A stretch of 64,000 nt of DNA from Gelidibacter maritimus (GTDB lineage Bacteria > Bacteroidota > Bacteroidia > Flavobacteriales > Flavobacteriaceae): assembly GCF_014062315.1 (NCBI RefSeq), contig NZ_JACGLT010000008.1, positions 124,001-188,000 on the forward strand. Reading direction: 5' to 3'. Below the pieces are notes generated by a model. That model did no database searches. It worked only from the letters and a program-made list of their open reading frames with translations, and had not been told where the DNA came from. A program made the position numbers and the translations under genes. This document shows, one piece after another, positions 1-10,273 of the stretch (its first letter is position 1; the number at the start of each line of letters is the position of its first letter).

Positions 1-2
1 TG

Positions 3-2486
3 CTAGCGTCTTGTAATGCCGTCAAGCGTGTTGCCAAAGACGAGCATCTGCTCATGGACAATACAGTTTACATCAACGATAAGAAGACCAATACAGACGC
101 GCTTAACAGTTTATTGTTTCAAAAACCAAATGGCAAATTTCCATTGTTCGGCGTTCCAATCAGATTGCATATTTACAACCTGGCCCGTCCCAATATAGAT
201 TCCATTCTAATTGCCAAATACAGGAATCCTGACGATCCAAAAACCGGTCTCAAAAATTTCATATCCCTAAAACAATATGAAGCCATCATCAATTCGAGAA
301 AGAACTTCAATACCTGGTTAAAAAATACAGGAGAGCCACCGGTCACCATCGATTTGTCAAAAACTGAAAAATCAGCAACCAACCTTAAAACTTATTACTA
401 TAAAAATGGATGGTTCAATGCGGATGCTACCTATAAGATTGATACCATAGATACGCAACGGGCAAAAATGAGCTATTATATAACCACTGGAAGCCCTTAT
501 TTTATGGATTCCATAAGAACCAGAATAGCCTCTCCCGTTATAGACACACTTTATAAGGACCTTAAAAAAAACTCGTTACTGGTAAAAGGTGAGCAATTTA
601 AGGAAGAAAATTTAACCAATGAGCGTGAGCGATTGGCAACAGAGTTGCGCAACTCGGGACTTTATCATTTTGCGCAAGATTATATCACCTATGAAATTGA
701 TACCATTGGCACCAATAAAAAAGTTAATACTGATCTTATCATCCAAAATCGGATCATTAGATATGACGACTCCACTACAACAAAACCATTTAAGGTGTAC
801 ACCATCAAGGATGTCAATATCTTTACGGATGATGCCTATCAAAATAAGAACCTGACGCCTACAGATACCATTAATTATAAAGGTTTCAATATTTACAGCT
901 ACGGGAAATCCAAATACCGGGCAAAAGCATTAACCGATGCCATATTTATTGCCAAAGGTGATATTTTTAAAGATATCAATCGTACGCGGACCTACCGGTA
1001 TTTAAGCGAATTGCAGACCTTCAAATATCCAAATATTGAGTATATAGAAAACGCAAGGGACAGTTCTTTGACCACGAATATTTATTTAATTCCCAAGAAA
1101 AAATTCGGATTAAATTTCAATACTGAAATCTCACAAAGTAATATACAAACTATTGGACTTGGGTTCAGCGGTGGGCTTCTGATCAGAAATGTATTTAGGG
1201 GCGCCGAAACATTTGAAGTCTCGGGACTTGCGGCAATTGGTTCCTCTAAAGAATCTGGCAGTAAGAAAGATGTGTTTTTTGACATCACTGAAGTAGGTGC
1301 GACCGTTAAACTTACCATCCCGCGTTTATTTTTTCCGTTAAATACTGACCGGGTCATTCCAAAATACATGTCGCCAAGCACCCGAATCAGTGCGGCCGCT
1401 ACAAGTCAGCGTAATATTGGTCTGGACAAGCAAACCTTTACGGGAAACTTAGGTTACAATTGGTATCCTAATGCTAAAGTCACCAATACCCTGGATCTCT
1501 TTAATGCGCAATACGTCAAAAACCTAAATGCCGATAATTATTTTGGGGTGTATCAAAATTCATACAATAGCCTTAACAGTATTGCAAGAAACATCAATTA
1601 TATTGCTAACACCGAAGCCTTAGCCATTCCTGATGGTGCCGATCAATTTATAAGCGATGTTTTGAGCAACAACACCCCCTTAACGCCGGCAGATCCAAAT
1701 TATAAAAATGTCAATAATATTGATCAACGAAAAACAAGATTGACGGAAAACAACCTCATCATTTCGTCCAGTTTCAATTATGTCAAAACGAGGCGAGAAA
1801 GCATTTTTGACAATGATTTCTCAACAATAAGATTTAGAGTGGAATTCGCGGGAAATATCCTCGCTAGTATTTCAAAATTTGCTGGAGTTGAAAAGAACGC
1901 GAATAATCGTTATGATATTTTTGGGGTGGCCTATTCGCAGTATTCCAAAGCTGAAGTGGATTATGTCAAATATTGGGACTTGGGGAAAAAGAATGTTTTT
2001 GCCATCCGGAGTTATGTCGGGATTGCTGTGCCTTATGGCAACTCAGACAACATTCCGTTTTCCAAGAGTTTTTTTGGCGGCGGACCTAATGATAACCGTG
2101 CGTGGACGGCCTACAATCTGGGCCCCGGACGAACCAAATCAACCAATGAGTTTAATGAAGCCAACTTTAAGCTCCATTTCAGTGCCGAACACCGTTTTAA
2201 TCTTTTCGGATCTATTTACGGTGCCTATTTTGTGGATGCCGGCAATATTTGGAACGTTTTTGATAATGTCACTGACCCCGAACAAACCTTTGATAATTTC
2301 AGTTCGCTTAAAGATATAGCCGTAGGTTCAGGGTTTGGCTTGCGCTACGATTTCAGCTTTTTTGTTCTGCGCTTGGACGTCGGTTTTAAAACCTATGACC
2401 CTTCCTATAACAAAGGAAGCAGATGGTTTAAAGACTACAACTTTGCAAATGCCGTTTATAATATTGGCATTAACTATCCTTTTTAG
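3..2486 (+). CDS. tamL: TamL-like BamA/TamA-family outer-membrane lipoprotein (5' end outside window)
   Basis: The reading frame is open to the left edge, so the gene starts outside the window; the ATG at 54 is internal. The first visible residues read LASCNAVKRV, which is a lipobox with the lipidated Cys, followed directly by the mature protein. The rest has POTRA-like repeats and a long C-terminal Omp85 beta-barrel, including the GGGPNDNRAW segment that matches the conserved GG..RGw barrel motif. In Bacteroidota a lipidated TamA relative (TamL) pairs with TamB to insert outer-membrane or envelope components. TamB is not in the window. About 828 residues are visible, so almost the whole protein is present. 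The lipobox separates TamL from ordinary BamA or TamA. Confidence 0.85.
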   Translation, partial: LASCNAVKRVAKDEHLLMDNTVYINDKKTNTDALNSLLFQKPNGKFPLFGVPIRLHIYNLARPNIDSILIAKYRNPDDPKTGLKNFISLKQYEAIINSRKNFNTWLKNTGEPPVTIDLSKTEKSATNLKTYYYKNGWFNADATYKIDTIDTQRAKMSYYITTGSPYFMDSIRTRIASPVIDTLYKDLKKNSLLVKGEQFKEENLTNERERLATELRNSGLYHFAQDYITYEIDTIGTNKKVNTDLIIQNRIIRYDDSTTTKPFKVYTIKDVNIFTDDAYQNKNLTPTDTINYKGFNIYSYGKSKYRAKALTDAIFIAKGDIFKDINRTRTYRYLSELQTFKYPNIEYIENARDSSLTTNIYLIPKKKFGLNFNTEISQSNIQTIGLGFSGGLLIRNVFRGAETFEVSGLAAIGSSKESGSKKDVFFDITEVGATVKLTIPRLFFPLNTDRVIPKYMSPSTRISAAATSQRNIGLDKQTFTGNLGYNWYPNAKVTNTLDLFNAQYVKNLNADNYFGVYQNSYNSLNSIARNINYIANTEALAIPDGADQFISDVLSNNTPLTPADPNYKNVNNIDQRKTRLTENNLIISSSFNYVKTRRESIFDNDFSTIRFRVEFAGNILASISKFAGVEKNANNRYDIFGVAYSQYSKAEVDYVKYWDLGKKNVFAIRSYVGIAVPYGNSDNIPFSKSFFGGGPNDNRAWTAYNLGPGRTKSTNEFNEANFKLHFSAEHRFNLFGSIYGAYFVDAGNIWNVFDNVTDPEQTFDNFSSLKDIAVGSGFGLRYDFSFFVLRLDVGFKTYDPSYNKGSRWFKDYNFANAVYNIGINYPF

Positions 2487-2636
2487 CACCAAAAGACCTC
2501 TCTCATATTACCAATTACGAGTTCAAATGCAACACTGATTCTGTTTTCCATTGATATTTACCATAAGTCATCACTACTACAAGGTTATCGTTGCATTTAC
2601 ATGGGCTGTTCACAAAAAACAATAAGGCCAAATCCG

Positions 2637-2644
2637 TAACTTTG
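2637..2644 (+). promoter_or_regulatory. Predicted -7 box (TAACTTTG) for fbaA
   Basis: TAACTTTG matches the Bacteroidota -7 consensus TAnnTTTG and lies 45 bases before the fbaA start. No clear -33 TTTG is present. Confidence 0.5.
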
Positions 2645-2689
2645 CTTTAATTTCATTATTTTTGAATCTAATTAAAACATAAAATTATT

Positions 2690-3757
2690 ATGAGTCACAA
2701 CATAAAACCAGGTGTTGCTACCGGCAAGGAGGTGCAAGCTATTTTTAAACTTGCAAAAGAAAAAAAATTCGCATTACCAGCAGTAAACGTCATTGGTTCC
2801 AACACCATTAACGGTGTATTGGAAACAGCGGCCGAACTTAATGCTCCGGTTATCATCCAATTTTCCAATGGTGGGGCCGCTTTTAATGCAGGTAAAGGCT
2901 TGAGCAATGAGGGTCAGAAAGCAGCTATAGCAGGATCTATTGCAGGTGCAAAGCACGTACATCAAATGGCTGAGGCTTATGGTGTTCCCGTGATATTACA
3001 TACTGACCACTGTGCTAAAAAATTATTGCCATGGATTGACGGTCTATTGGATGCCAGTGAAAAACATTTTGAGGAAACTGGCAAACCCCTTTATAGCTCA
3101 CACATGATTGATCTTTCTGAAGAGCCTCTTGAGGAGAACATTCAAATCTGTAAAGAGTATTTAGAGCGCATGAGCAAAATGGGCATGACCTTAGAAATTG
3201 AATTGGGCATTACCGGTGGTGAAGAAGACGGGGTGGACAATACGGATGTGGACGACTCAAAACTCTACACGCAACCTTCAGAAGTGGCTTATGCTTATGA
3301 AGAATTAAGCAAGGTCAGCGATCAATTTACCATTGCGGCTGCTTTTGGCAACGTGCATGGAGTTTACAAACCTGGAAATGTGAAATTAACGCCGAAAATT
3401 CTTAAGAATTCTCAAGAGTTTTTATCTGAAAAACACAACTTACCACACAACCATATTGATTTTGTATTCCATGGGGGATCGGGATCAAGCGTTGAAGAAA
3501 TTAGAGAAGCTATAGGTTATGGCGTGATCAAAATGAATATAGACACCGACATGCAATTTGCGTTTATGGGTGGAATTCGTGATTACTTCAAGCAAAATGA
3601 AGCCTATTTACAAACTCAAATTGGAAATCCTGACGGAGAAGATATTCCCAACAAAAAGTATTATGACCCTCGGGTATGGTTGAGAAAGGGTGAGGAGACT
3701 TTTGTTCAACGGTTGAAACAGGCCTTTGAAGATTTAAATAACGTAAATACCTTATAG
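2690..3757 (+). CDS. fbaA: Class II fructose-bisphosphate aldolase
   Basis: Cleaves fructose 1,6-bisphosphate to DHAP and glyceraldehyde 3-phosphate, and runs the reverse step in gluconeogenesis; cytosolic and zinc dependent. The 355-residue length matches the E. coli-type (class IIA) enzyme. HTDHC near residue 104 carries the catalytic Asp and a zinc-binding His. ELGITGGEEDGVDN near 170, the FGNVHGVYKPGNV segment near 225 with another zinc His, and the FHGGSGSS phosphate-binding segment near 265 are all intact. It stands alone with its own predicted promoter, and accD follows in the same direction with a separate promoter. Confidence 0.97.
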   Translation: MSHNIKPGVATGKEVQAIFKLAKEKKFALPAVNVIGSNTINGVLETAAELNAPVIIQFSNGGAAFNAGKGLSNEGQKAAIAGSIAGAKHVHQMAEAYGVPVILHTDHCAKKLLPWIDGLLDASEKHFEETGKPLYSSHMIDLSEEPLEENIQICKEYLERMSKMGMTLEIELGITGGEEDGVDNTDVDDSKLYTQPSEVAYAYEELSKVSDQFTIAAAFGNVHGVYKPGNVKLTPKILKNSQEFLSEKHNLPHNHIDFVFHGGSGSSVEEIREAIGYGVIKMNIDTDMQFAFMGGIRDYFKQNEAYLQTQIGNPDGEDIPNKKYYDPRVWLRKGEETFVQRLKQAFEDLNNVNTL

Positions 3758-3829
3758 TTTTACACAGGATTTGCTGGAGGGTTATTTTAATAGCCTGAAA
3801 AAAGATTGATGTGATTTTAATCATGGAGT

Positions 3830-3864
3830 TTCCTTCCCGATAGCTATCGGAATTCGCAGGAATA
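3830..3864 (+). repeat. 35-bp repeat with CCGATAGCTATCGG palindrome, copy 1
   Basis: Identical over 35 bases to 3969-4003. The core CCGATAGCTATCGG is a 14-bp perfect palindrome, and an outer ATTCC/GGAAT pair could extend a hairpin. This copy lies between fbaA and the predicted accD promoter. Confidence 0.85.
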
Positions 3865-3898
3865 GCGCATTTAAGAGTTAGATATCGTAAAAACTTCA

Positions 3899-3906
3899 TA
3901 ACTTTG
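3899..3906 (+). promoter_or_regulatory. Predicted -7 box (TAACTTTG) for accD
   Basis: Exact match to TAnnTTTG, 114 bases before the accD start. The predicted 5' UTR would contain the second copy of the 35-bp palindromic repeat. Confidence 0.45.
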
Positions 3907-3968
3907 CGGGAGGTTTTAGGATATTATAAGATCACGAAAAGAATATAAGATAATTTCTAATCATAAGA

Positions 3969-4003
3969 TTCCTTCCCGATAGCTATCGGAATTCGCAGGA
4001 ATA
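3969..4003 (+). repeat. 35-bp repeat with CCGATAGCTATCGG palindrome, copy 2
   Basis: Second identical copy, 139 bases after the first. It ends 16 bases before the accD ATG, so an RNA hairpin here would sit at the ribosome-binding region. Confidence 0.85.
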
Positions 4004-4019
4004 TAAATCGTAAATCAAT

Positions 4020-4877
4020 ATGTCTTGGTTTAAAAGAAAAACAAAAGGTATTACCACTACCACAGAGGAGAAAAAAGACACGCCTAAGGGCTTGTGGTAC
4101 AAATCTCCAACGGGTAAAATTATTGATACAGAAGAACTTGAGAAGAACTTTTTTGTCAGCCCTGAAGACGGATACCACGTAAGAATTGGCAGCAAAGAGT
4201 ATTTCCAAATTTTATTTGATGATAATAAATTCAAGGAATTGGACGCCAATCTATCTTCAAAAGACCCCTTGAAATTTGTAGATACCAAAGCCTATCCCGA
4301 TCGGTTGAAGGCTGCAGAGGAGAAAACAAAACTTAAGGATGCGGTACGCTGTGCCGTAGGAAAATCTAAAGGCAAGAACATTGTTGTGGCTTGTATGGAT
4401 TTTGCTTTTATTGGCGGCTCCATGGGGAGTGTGGTAGGCGAAAAAATTGCAAGAGCAGGCGATTATGCCCTCAAGAAAAAATTGCCGTTTGTTATCATCT
4501 CTAAATCGGGAGGTGCACGTATGCAGGAAGCTGCTTTATCCTTGATGCAATTAGCCAAAACATCGGCTAAATTGGCGCAGTTGGCTGATGCAGGCATTCC
4601 TTATATTTCTTTAAGTACCGATCCTACAACGGGTGGTACAACCGCTTCATTTGCTATGCTGGGCGACATTAATATCAGTGAACCTGGTGCGTTGATCGGG
4701 TTTGCCGGTCCACGTGTAGTAAGAGATACGACAGGACAGGAATTACCGGAAAACTTCCAAACCGCGGAGTTTTTATTGGAACACGGCTTCTTGGATTTTA
4801 TTACGGAGCGTAAGGATTTAAAGAATAAAATTAATCAGTATATCGATTTGATTACCAATCAGCCGTTGCGGGTATAG
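4020..4877 (+). CDS. accD: Acetyl-CoA carboxylase carboxyltransferase beta subunit
   Basis: Transfers the carboxyl group from biotin on AccB to acetyl-CoA to give malonyl-CoA, the first step of fatty-acid synthesis; works with AccA, which is not in this window. The crotonase-like core is intact: [15 protein letters not shown] near residue 130, [10 protein letters not shown] near 160, and the [12 protein letters not shown] and GFAGPRVV segments near 205-235. At 285 residues it has the normal length. The N-terminal zinc-finger region is present in outline (LWYKSPTGK, then [12 protein letters not shown]), but the four Cys of the canonical CxxC...CxxC ribbon are replaced. The gene is followed by a terminator-like hairpin shared with the convergent histidine kinase. 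Confidence 0.95.
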   Translation: MSWFKRKTKGITTTTEEKKDTPKGLWYKSPTGKIIDTEELEKNFFVSPEDGYHVRIGSKEYFQILFDDNKFKELDANLSSKDPLKFVDTKAYPDRLKAAEEKTKLKDAVRCAVGKSKGKNIVVACMDFAFIGGSMGSVVGEKIARAGDYALKKKLPFVIISKSGGARMQEAALSLMQLAKTSAKLAQLADAGIPYISLSTDPTTGGTTASFAMLGDINISEPGALIGFAGPRVVRDTTGQELPENFQTAEFLLEHGFLDFITERKDLKNKINQYIDLITNQPLRV

Positions 4878-4954
4878 TCCCAATATAACGTCTCATTGTA
4901 AGAATCTAACGTTGAAAATAGCGGCGGAGTAACAGCCTCTACTGAAAAACAACT

Positions 4955-5000
4955 TGCCACGAAGTGATAGTGTTTAAACAAAAAACTATCATTCGTGGCA
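4955..5000. terminator. Hairpin between convergent accD and histidine-kinase genes
   Basis: TGCCACGAAgTGATAGT pairs with ACTATCATTCGTGGCA across a 13-base loop, with one bulged base. The T-tracts are weak on the plus strand and short on the minus strand, so it is probably a bidirectional terminator rather than a classic one. Confidence 0.55.
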
Positions 5001-5018
5001 TTTATATTAAGAATAGGC

Positions 5019-6128
5019 TTAAGATGCCAATTCAGCCTTCTGAAAATACACCCTAAAGGTGGTGCCTACACCTACGGTACTTTTAACCTCAATCTTTCCA
5101 CCCATTCGTTCCACATGGTTTTTAGTGATGAACAATCCTACACCTCTCGAATCTGAGAATTTGTGGAATGTCTTTCTGAACTGAAACAAATCATTCTGAT
5201 GGGTCTCCAAGTCGATGCCCAGACCATTATCTTCAATTTCCAAAATGACAAAATCGTCTTCAACGAATGACCGTAAGCGCACATAGGGACTTCGTTCTTT
5301 TGAGCTGTATTTGATAGCATTGGTCAAGAAGTTAAGAATGATACTATCTAAATAAACAGATACCCCCATAACATGGACATCGTGGTTGACCTCATTGATG
5401 ATTTTACAATCTTCATTTTTGGCTATGGCATTCATATTATAAATGGCATTTTCAACGAAAGCACGCAATTTTTTTGGTGATAGATTACCATGCTGAGAAA
5501 AATCATCCCTTCTGACCTCATTCAGGTTGGATATCGTAATTTCTAACTGGGACAATGACTCTTTAAGCATTTTAAAATTCTCGTCATCTTTAATCCCTGC
5601 AGTTTCTTCTTCCATAAAATCCGTAATCATGCCCAAATTACCAATATGGCTTCTAATATCATGAGTTGCGATATGTGCAAAATTCATCAGCTTGTCACTT
5701 TGATTTTTCGCAATTTCCTTGATGGAATTTATTTCCCAAAGGATCTCTTTCTGCTTTGTAATGTCCACCACCTGAGAGATAAAATATAGCGGACGTCCAT
5801 CAGCATGAAACTGCATAGAAACCGACAACAAGCACCAAATCACACTTCCGTTTTTATGAAAATAACGCATTTCAATCTGATAACTATCTATTTCCCGACG
5901 CTCTAATTTTCGAAGCTGTATAATATCAGACTCTAAATCATCCTTATGGGTGATGTCAGGAAATTTCATTGCATAGAACTCTTCTTCAGAATAGCCTAAA
6001 AGTTCAGTCATGCTTTGATTGACCTTAACCCATCTATAATCCAAACCTACAATGGCAATTCCATTGGGTGCATTTTCAAATATATTTTCGAAAAGCTTAT
6101 CCTTTATATCTACTAAGTGTCTTGGCAT
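5019..6128 (-). CDS. PAS-domain sensor histidine kinase
   Basis: Soluble sensor kinase of about 369 residues with no membrane segment. An N-terminal PAS domain with a PAC tail (roughly 10-130, ending SQVVDITKQKE) is followed by a DHp helix with the phospho-acceptor His in THDIRSH near 155. The HATPase domain has an N-box (LNFLTNAIKYS), a G1 box (DNGLGID) and a G2 box (GVGLFITKNHVERMGG). I place the start at the Met of MPRHLVDI (6128). A further 32 in-frame codons run upstream to 6224 but look like untranslated leader. There is no response regulator beside it, so it is an orphan kinase and the signal and partner are unknown. It converges with accD. Confidence 0.85.
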   Translation of the reverse strand: MPRHLVDIKDKLFENIFENAPNGIAIVGLDYRWVKVNQSMTELLGYSEEEFYAMKFPDITHKDDLESDIIQLRKLERREIDSYQIEMRYFHKNGSVIWCLLSVSMQFHADGRPLYFISQVVDITKQKEILWEINSIKEIAKNQSDKLMNFAHIATHDIRSHIGNLGMITDFMEEETAGIKDDENFKMLKESLSQLEITISNLNEVRRDDFSQHGNLSPKKLRAFVENAIYNMNAIAKNEDCKIINEVNHDVHVMGVSVYLDSIILNFLTNAIKYSSKERSPYVRLRSFVEDDFVILEIEDNGLGIDLETHQNDLFQFRKTFHKFSDSRGVGLFITKNHVERMGGKIEVKSTVGVGTTFRVYFQKAELAS

Positions 6129-6305
6129 GCGATTAACTGAATTAACCTCAAAAATAACTGTTAACAGGTCAAAAAACTGACCTATTAACAAATATTTATA
6201 CCCCAATTGGTACAAAACACCCATTGAAAACTTCGAACCATTGACACCACGTGTTGGAATTTAAGATTTTTTCATCTGAAGCATTATTCATGTAACATTA
6301 ATCAC

Positions 6306-6313
6306 TATCTTTG
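6306..6313 (+). promoter_or_regulatory. Predicted -7 box (TATCTTTG) for rpsO
   Basis: Exact TAnnTTTG match. Transcription would begin near 6320, so the in-frame GTG at 6318 cannot be the start, which supports the ATG at 6369. Confidence 0.55.
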
Positions 6314-6368
6314 CACCGTGATTCGAAAATCGAGTCCGTACATAACAATCATTTACAATAATATTAGC

Positions 6369-6638
6369 ATGTATTTAGATCAAAAAGAAAAAGAAGCCAT
6401 CTTTACAAAACACGGTAAAGGGCCAAAAGACACAGGTTCTGCAGAAGGACAGATTGCGTTGTTCACTTATAGAATCAACCATTTAACAGGACACTTAAAA
6501 AACAATCGTAAAGATTTTAACTCTGAGCGTTCTTTGGTAAAATTAGTTGGTAAACGTCGTGCCTTACTCGATTATTTAACTAAGAAAGATATCTTAAGAT
6601 ATCGTGCCATAGTAAAAGAATTAGGGTTAAGAAAATAA
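6369..6638 (+). CDS. rpsO: 30S ribosomal protein S15
   Basis: Primary 16S rRNA-binding protein of the small-subunit platform. The 89 residues from MYLDQKEKEAIF to LGLRK match the usual length, and the conserved GSAEGQIALFTYRINHLTGH and LVGKRRALLDYL stretches are intact. A longer frame starts at a GTG at 6318, but the predicted promoter overlaps that position. A strong terminator follows. The adjacent pnp has the same order as in many bacteria, although a terminator separates the two here. Confidence 0.97.
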   Translation: MYLDQKEKEAIFTKHGKGPKDTGSAEGQIALFTYRINHLTGHLKNNRKDFNSERSLVKLVGKRRALLDYLTKKDILRYRAIVKELGLRK

Positions 6639-6649
6639 TCACTATAAAG

Positions 6650-6675
6650 ACCACGCCTTTCAGCGTGGTTTTTTG
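6650..6675 (+). terminator. Rho-independent terminator of rpsO
   Basis: ACCACGC and GCGTGGT form a 7-bp stem with a six-base loop, followed directly by a run of T. Confidence 0.9.
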
Positions 6676-6891
6676 TTACATTAATATCAATTTAACTACA
6701 AGGTGTTAATCACCTAATAGGATTAAAGATAAAAGAAGCGAAGTTCCAAATTACCCCCGATAGTTATCATTCCGATAGCCCTTGGGTGGGACAAAAAAGT
6801 TTTTCATTGGTCAACACACAACACTACACAACAACACAACCCTGTCCGTCCAGTAAGGCGGAGACCATTGTTTAATTAGAATAAAAAATTT

Positions 6892-9162
6892 ATGATTCCA
6901 AAAGTTTTTAAAGAGGTCATTGACCTTGGTGATGGACGTACAATCTCCATCGAAACCGGAAAATTGGCAAAACAAGCCCATGGCTCGGTTGTTGTGCAAT
7001 CTGGAAAATGTATGTTATTATGTACAGTTGTTTCCAATTACAAACAAAGTGATGTTGACTTTTTACCGTTAACAGTAGACTATAGAGAAAAATTTGCCGC
7101 TGCAGGACGTTATCCTGGTGGCTTTTTCAAAAGAGAAGCAAGACCAAGTGATGGTGAAGTATTGACCATGCGTTTGGTAGATCGTGTATTGCGCCCACTA
7201 TTCCCAAGTGATTACCATGCAGAAACTCAAGTGATGATTCAGTTGATGTCTCATGACGACGATGTGATGCCTGATGCTATGGCTGGATTGGCTGCATCTG
7301 CTGCGATTCAATTATCAGATTTCCCATTTGAATGTGCCATTTCCGAAGCTAGAGTGGGTAGAGTCAATGGCGAATTCATTATCAATCCGACCCGCGCGCA
7401 ATTGGAAGCGTCTGACATCGATATGATGATTGGTGCTTCTGCTGATTCCGTGATGATGGTGGAAGGTGAAATGGATGAAATATCCGAAGAAGAAATGGCA
7501 GAAGCCATTAAATTTGCCCATGAAGCCATTAAAGAGCAATGTGCTGCACAGGTTAGATTGGCTGAAGCCGTTGGGAAAAAACCTGTTCGTGAATACGAGC
7601 CGGAAAGAACCGACGAAGATTTAGCGAAGAAAATCCACGATATGGCTTATGATAAAGTATATGCCATCGCAAAAGCTGGATCGGCCAAACACGAAAGAAG
7701 TGATGCTTTTGACGCCATTAAAGAGGAAATCAAAGCCACTTTTTCTGAAGAAGAATTAGAGGATTACGGTGGTATGGTATCTAAATACTATTACAAAGCC
7801 GAAAAGGATGCAATCCGCGACCTCACCTTAAATGAGGGCTTACGCTTAGACGGAAGAAAAACAGATGAGATCAGACCGATTTGGTGCGAGATTGATTACT
7901 TGCCATCTACTCACGGTTCTGCTTTATTTACACGTGGAGAAACCCAAGCCTTGGCAACCGTTACTTTAGGAACTTCAAGAGAAGCCAACCAAATTGACAT
8001 GCCATCTTATGAAGGCGAAGAGCGTTTCTATTTACATTATAACTTCCCTCCTTTTTCAACCGGTGAAGCACGTCCAATTCGTGGGACGTCCCGTCGTGAA
8101 GTAGGACACGGTAATTTGGCACAACGTGCCTTAAAAGGAATGGTTCCTGATGAGTGCCCATACACCGTTCGTGTGGTTTCAGAAGTATTGGAGTCTAATG
8201 GTTCGTCTTCTATGGCCACCGTTTGTGCTGGTACAATGGCCTTGATGGACGCTGGGGTACAGTTAAAGAAACCGGTTTCTGGTATTGCCATGGGCTTGAT
8301 CTCTGATACCGATTCTGGAAATTATGCGGTATTGTCTGATATTCTTGGCGATGAAGATCACCTTGGCGATATGGACTTTAAAGTGACTGGAACTGCAGAT
8401 GGAATTACCGCTTGTCAAATGGACATCAAGGTCAAAGGTCTGTCATACGAGATTTTAGTGAATGCATTAAAACAAGCCCGTGATGGCCGTTTGCACATTC
8501 TTGACAAATTGGTAGAAACCATTGCTGAGCCAAACTCAGACGTTAAAGCACATGCTCCGAAAATGGTGACCCGTGTGATTCCTAACGAATTCATTGGTGC
8601 ATTGATTGGACCTGGAGGAAAAGTCATCCAAGAATTACAAAAAGAGACCAAAACGACGATTGTTATCAACGAAGATCCGGATACTGAAGAAGGTATCGTG
8701 GAAATTTTAGGTACCGATCAGGAAGGGATCGATGCGGTATTGGCAAAAATCGATTCGATATTGTTCAAACCTAGCGTTGGTAATTCGTACTTAGTAAAAG
8801 TCATTAAAATGCTCGATTTTGGTGCGGTCGTTGAATATGAAGATGCGCCAGGAAACGAAGTGTTGCTACACGTGAGTGAATTGGCTTGGGAACGTACAGA
8901 AAATGTTTCGGACGTTGTGAATATGGGTGATGTTTTTGAAGTGAAATACTTCGGAGTCGATCCTAAGACGCGTAAAGAAAAAGTGTCTCGTAAAGCATTG
9001 TTGGAAAAGCCTGAAGGTTTTAAGGCAAGACCACCAAGAGATAACAACCGAGATAATAGAAGTGGCGGACGTGATAACCGTGGCTCACGCGATAATCGTG
9101 GCTCACGTGACAATAGAGGTCGTGATGACCGCAAACCAAGAGAAAATAAAAAAGAGGATTAA
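6892..9162 (+). CDS. pnp: Polyribonucleotide nucleotidyltransferase (PNPase)
   Basis: Phosphorolytic 3'-5' exoribonuclease of mRNA turnover. Its 756 residues hold two RNase PH-like domains (about 10-230 and 320-550) joined by a helical linker, then a KH domain (near 560-620, [17 protein letters not shown] with the GxxG loop) and an S1 domain (near 625-700). The first PH core has [13 protein letters not shown] and the second has [19 protein letters not shown]. The C-terminus (about 705-756) is a low-complexity tail rich in R, D, N and G, with repeated RDNRGS units, probably a disordered RNA-binding extension. A terminator follows. Confidence 0.97.
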   Translation: MIPKVFKEVIDLGDGRTISIETGKLAKQAHGSVVVQSGKCMLLCTVVSNYKQSDVDFLPLTVDYREKFAAAGRYPGGFFKREARPSDGEVLTMRLVDRVLRPLFPSDYHAETQVMIQLMSHDDDVMPDAMAGLAASAAIQLSDFPFECAISEARVGRVNGEFIINPTRAQLEASDIDMMIGASADSVMMVEGEMDEISEEEMAEAIKFAHEAIKEQCAAQVRLAEAVGKKPVREYEPERTDEDLAKKIHDMAYDKVYAIAKAGSAKHERSDAFDAIKEEIKATFSEEELEDYGGMVSKYYYKAEKDAIRDLTLNEGLRLDGRKTDEIRPIWCEIDYLPSTHGSALFTRGETQALATVTLGTSREANQIDMPSYEGEERFYLHYNFPPFSTGEARPIRGTSRREVGHGNLAQRALKGMVPDECPYTVRVVSEVLESNGSSSMATVCAGTMALMDAGVQLKKPVSGIAMGLISDTDSGNYAVLSDILGDEDHLGDMDFKVTGTADGITACQMDIKVKGLSYEILVNALKQARDGRLHILDKLVETIAEPNSDVKAHAPKMVTRVIPNEFIGALIGPGGKVIQELQKETKTTIVINEDPDTEEGIVEILGTDQEGIDAVLAKIDSILFKPSVGNSYLVKVIKMLDFGAVVEYEDAPGNEVLLHVSELAWERTENVSDVVNMGDVFEVKYFGVDPKTRKEKVSRKALLEKPEGFKARPPRDNNRDNRSGGRDNRGSRDNRGSRDNRGRDDRKPRENKKED

Positions 9163-9190
9163 TTTTCCCTTATCATTCTGAATACTTTCC

Positions 9191-9227
9191 AAACCTGACA
9201 GGTTTTAAACATCTGTCAGGTTTTTTT
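9191..9227 (+). terminator. Rho-independent terminator of pnp
   Basis: AAACCTGACAG pairs with CTGTCAGGTTT (11 bp) and runs into seven T. The remaining spacer to proC (9228-9467) shows no gene or further clear motif. Confidence 0.9.
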
Positions 9228-9467
9228 ATGGCCATTTTTAAGATAGTAACCCGACAAAATTGCAAATTCCCGACAACCTGTCACCTTTATAAAATTTAAC
9301 AATTGAGAATATGACAAGTTTTCTCTACCCTAATTCAGAAATATGTGATGATAGCTATTCATAATTATGAAATTGATGAATCCCTAAATTGATTTTCTAA
9401 AACTGGACTTCCGTACAGTCCTTGCAGCTATAATGGAAATTTATATTGATAATCAATACACTAAAAA

Positions 9468-10271
9468 ATGAAAGTATTAGTCATTGGAGCAGGAAATATG
9501 GGATTGACCTATGCAGAAGGCATGGCCAACTCTCCCTTGCTCAATAAACATAAACTTCGGATTTTTGACACGGATCCAAAAAAAATCGAAACCTTAAGAC
9601 AACAACCTCAATTTGATGTCTATGACACGCTTGACGATTGTCTGCCAAAAGCGGACCTCGTTTTTATAGCGGTAAAACCTTACCATAGTGCCGATCTTTT
9701 CAAGATCATGATACCAATGCTCAACGACGACCAGATCTTTGTGTCGCTGATGGCTGGAGTGACTATAGAAACCATTCAACAGCAATTGGGCAAAAGTAAG
9801 GTGGTACGAACCATGCCAAACCTTCCGGCGCAAGTTGGAAAAGGCGTGACTTCCTATACCGAATCGGACACGGTCTCAAAAGTAGAGTTACTGATGGTAA
9901 GAAATCTATTAGATACCACTGGAACTTCCATACATGTTGATACAGAAAAATTTATTGACGCCTCAACAGGAATCTCAGGAAGTGGTCCGGCTTATGTATT
10001 CTATTTTATGCAATCAATGTTGGATGCAGCCTTAAAAATGGGCTTCTCACCATACGATTCCAAAGTCTTGGTGAGCAACACGTTTGAAGGAGCCATTGAG
10101 CTCTTTAATCAGAATGATATGTCACCAAAAACATGGATTGAAAAAGTGGCCTCCAAGGGTGGTACAACCCAAGCGGCCATTGATTGTATGGACGATAATA
10201 ATGTAAAACAACTCATTCAGGACGCGGCCTATGCAGCATTTGATAGAGCCGTCGAATTGGGAAAAAAATAA
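9468..10271 (+). CDS. proC: Pyrroline-5-carboxylate reductase
   Basis: Last step of proline synthesis: reduces 1-pyrroline-5-carboxylate to L-proline with NAD(P)H. The N-terminal Rossmann glycine motif GAGNMG is at residues 7-12. MPNLPAQVGKGVT and the C-terminal ISGSGPAYVFYFMQSMLDAAL plus ASKGGTTQAAI segments are characteristic of the family. The 267-residue length is normal. proB starts two bases downstream, so the two are cotranscribed; proA completes the set after a 197-base gap. Confidence 0.96.
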   Translation: MKVLVIGAGNMGLTYAEGMANSPLLNKHKLRIFDTDPKKIETLRQQPQFDVYDTLDDCLPKADLVFIAVKPYHSADLFKIMIPMLNDDQIFVSLMAGVTIETIQQQLGKSKVVRTMPNLPAQVGKGVTSYTESDTVSKVELLMVRNLLDTTGTSIHVDTEKFIDASTGISGSGPAYVFYFMQSMLDAALKMGFSPYDSKVLVSNTFEGAIELFNQNDMSPKTWIEKVASKGGTTQAAIDCMDDNNVKQLIQDAAYAAFDRAVELGKK

Positions 10272-10273
10272 TA

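Noticed and set aside
6318-6368. N-terminal extension of S15 from a GTG
   Set aside because: The predicted transcript start is at about 6320, and S15 homologues begin at the ATG at 6369.
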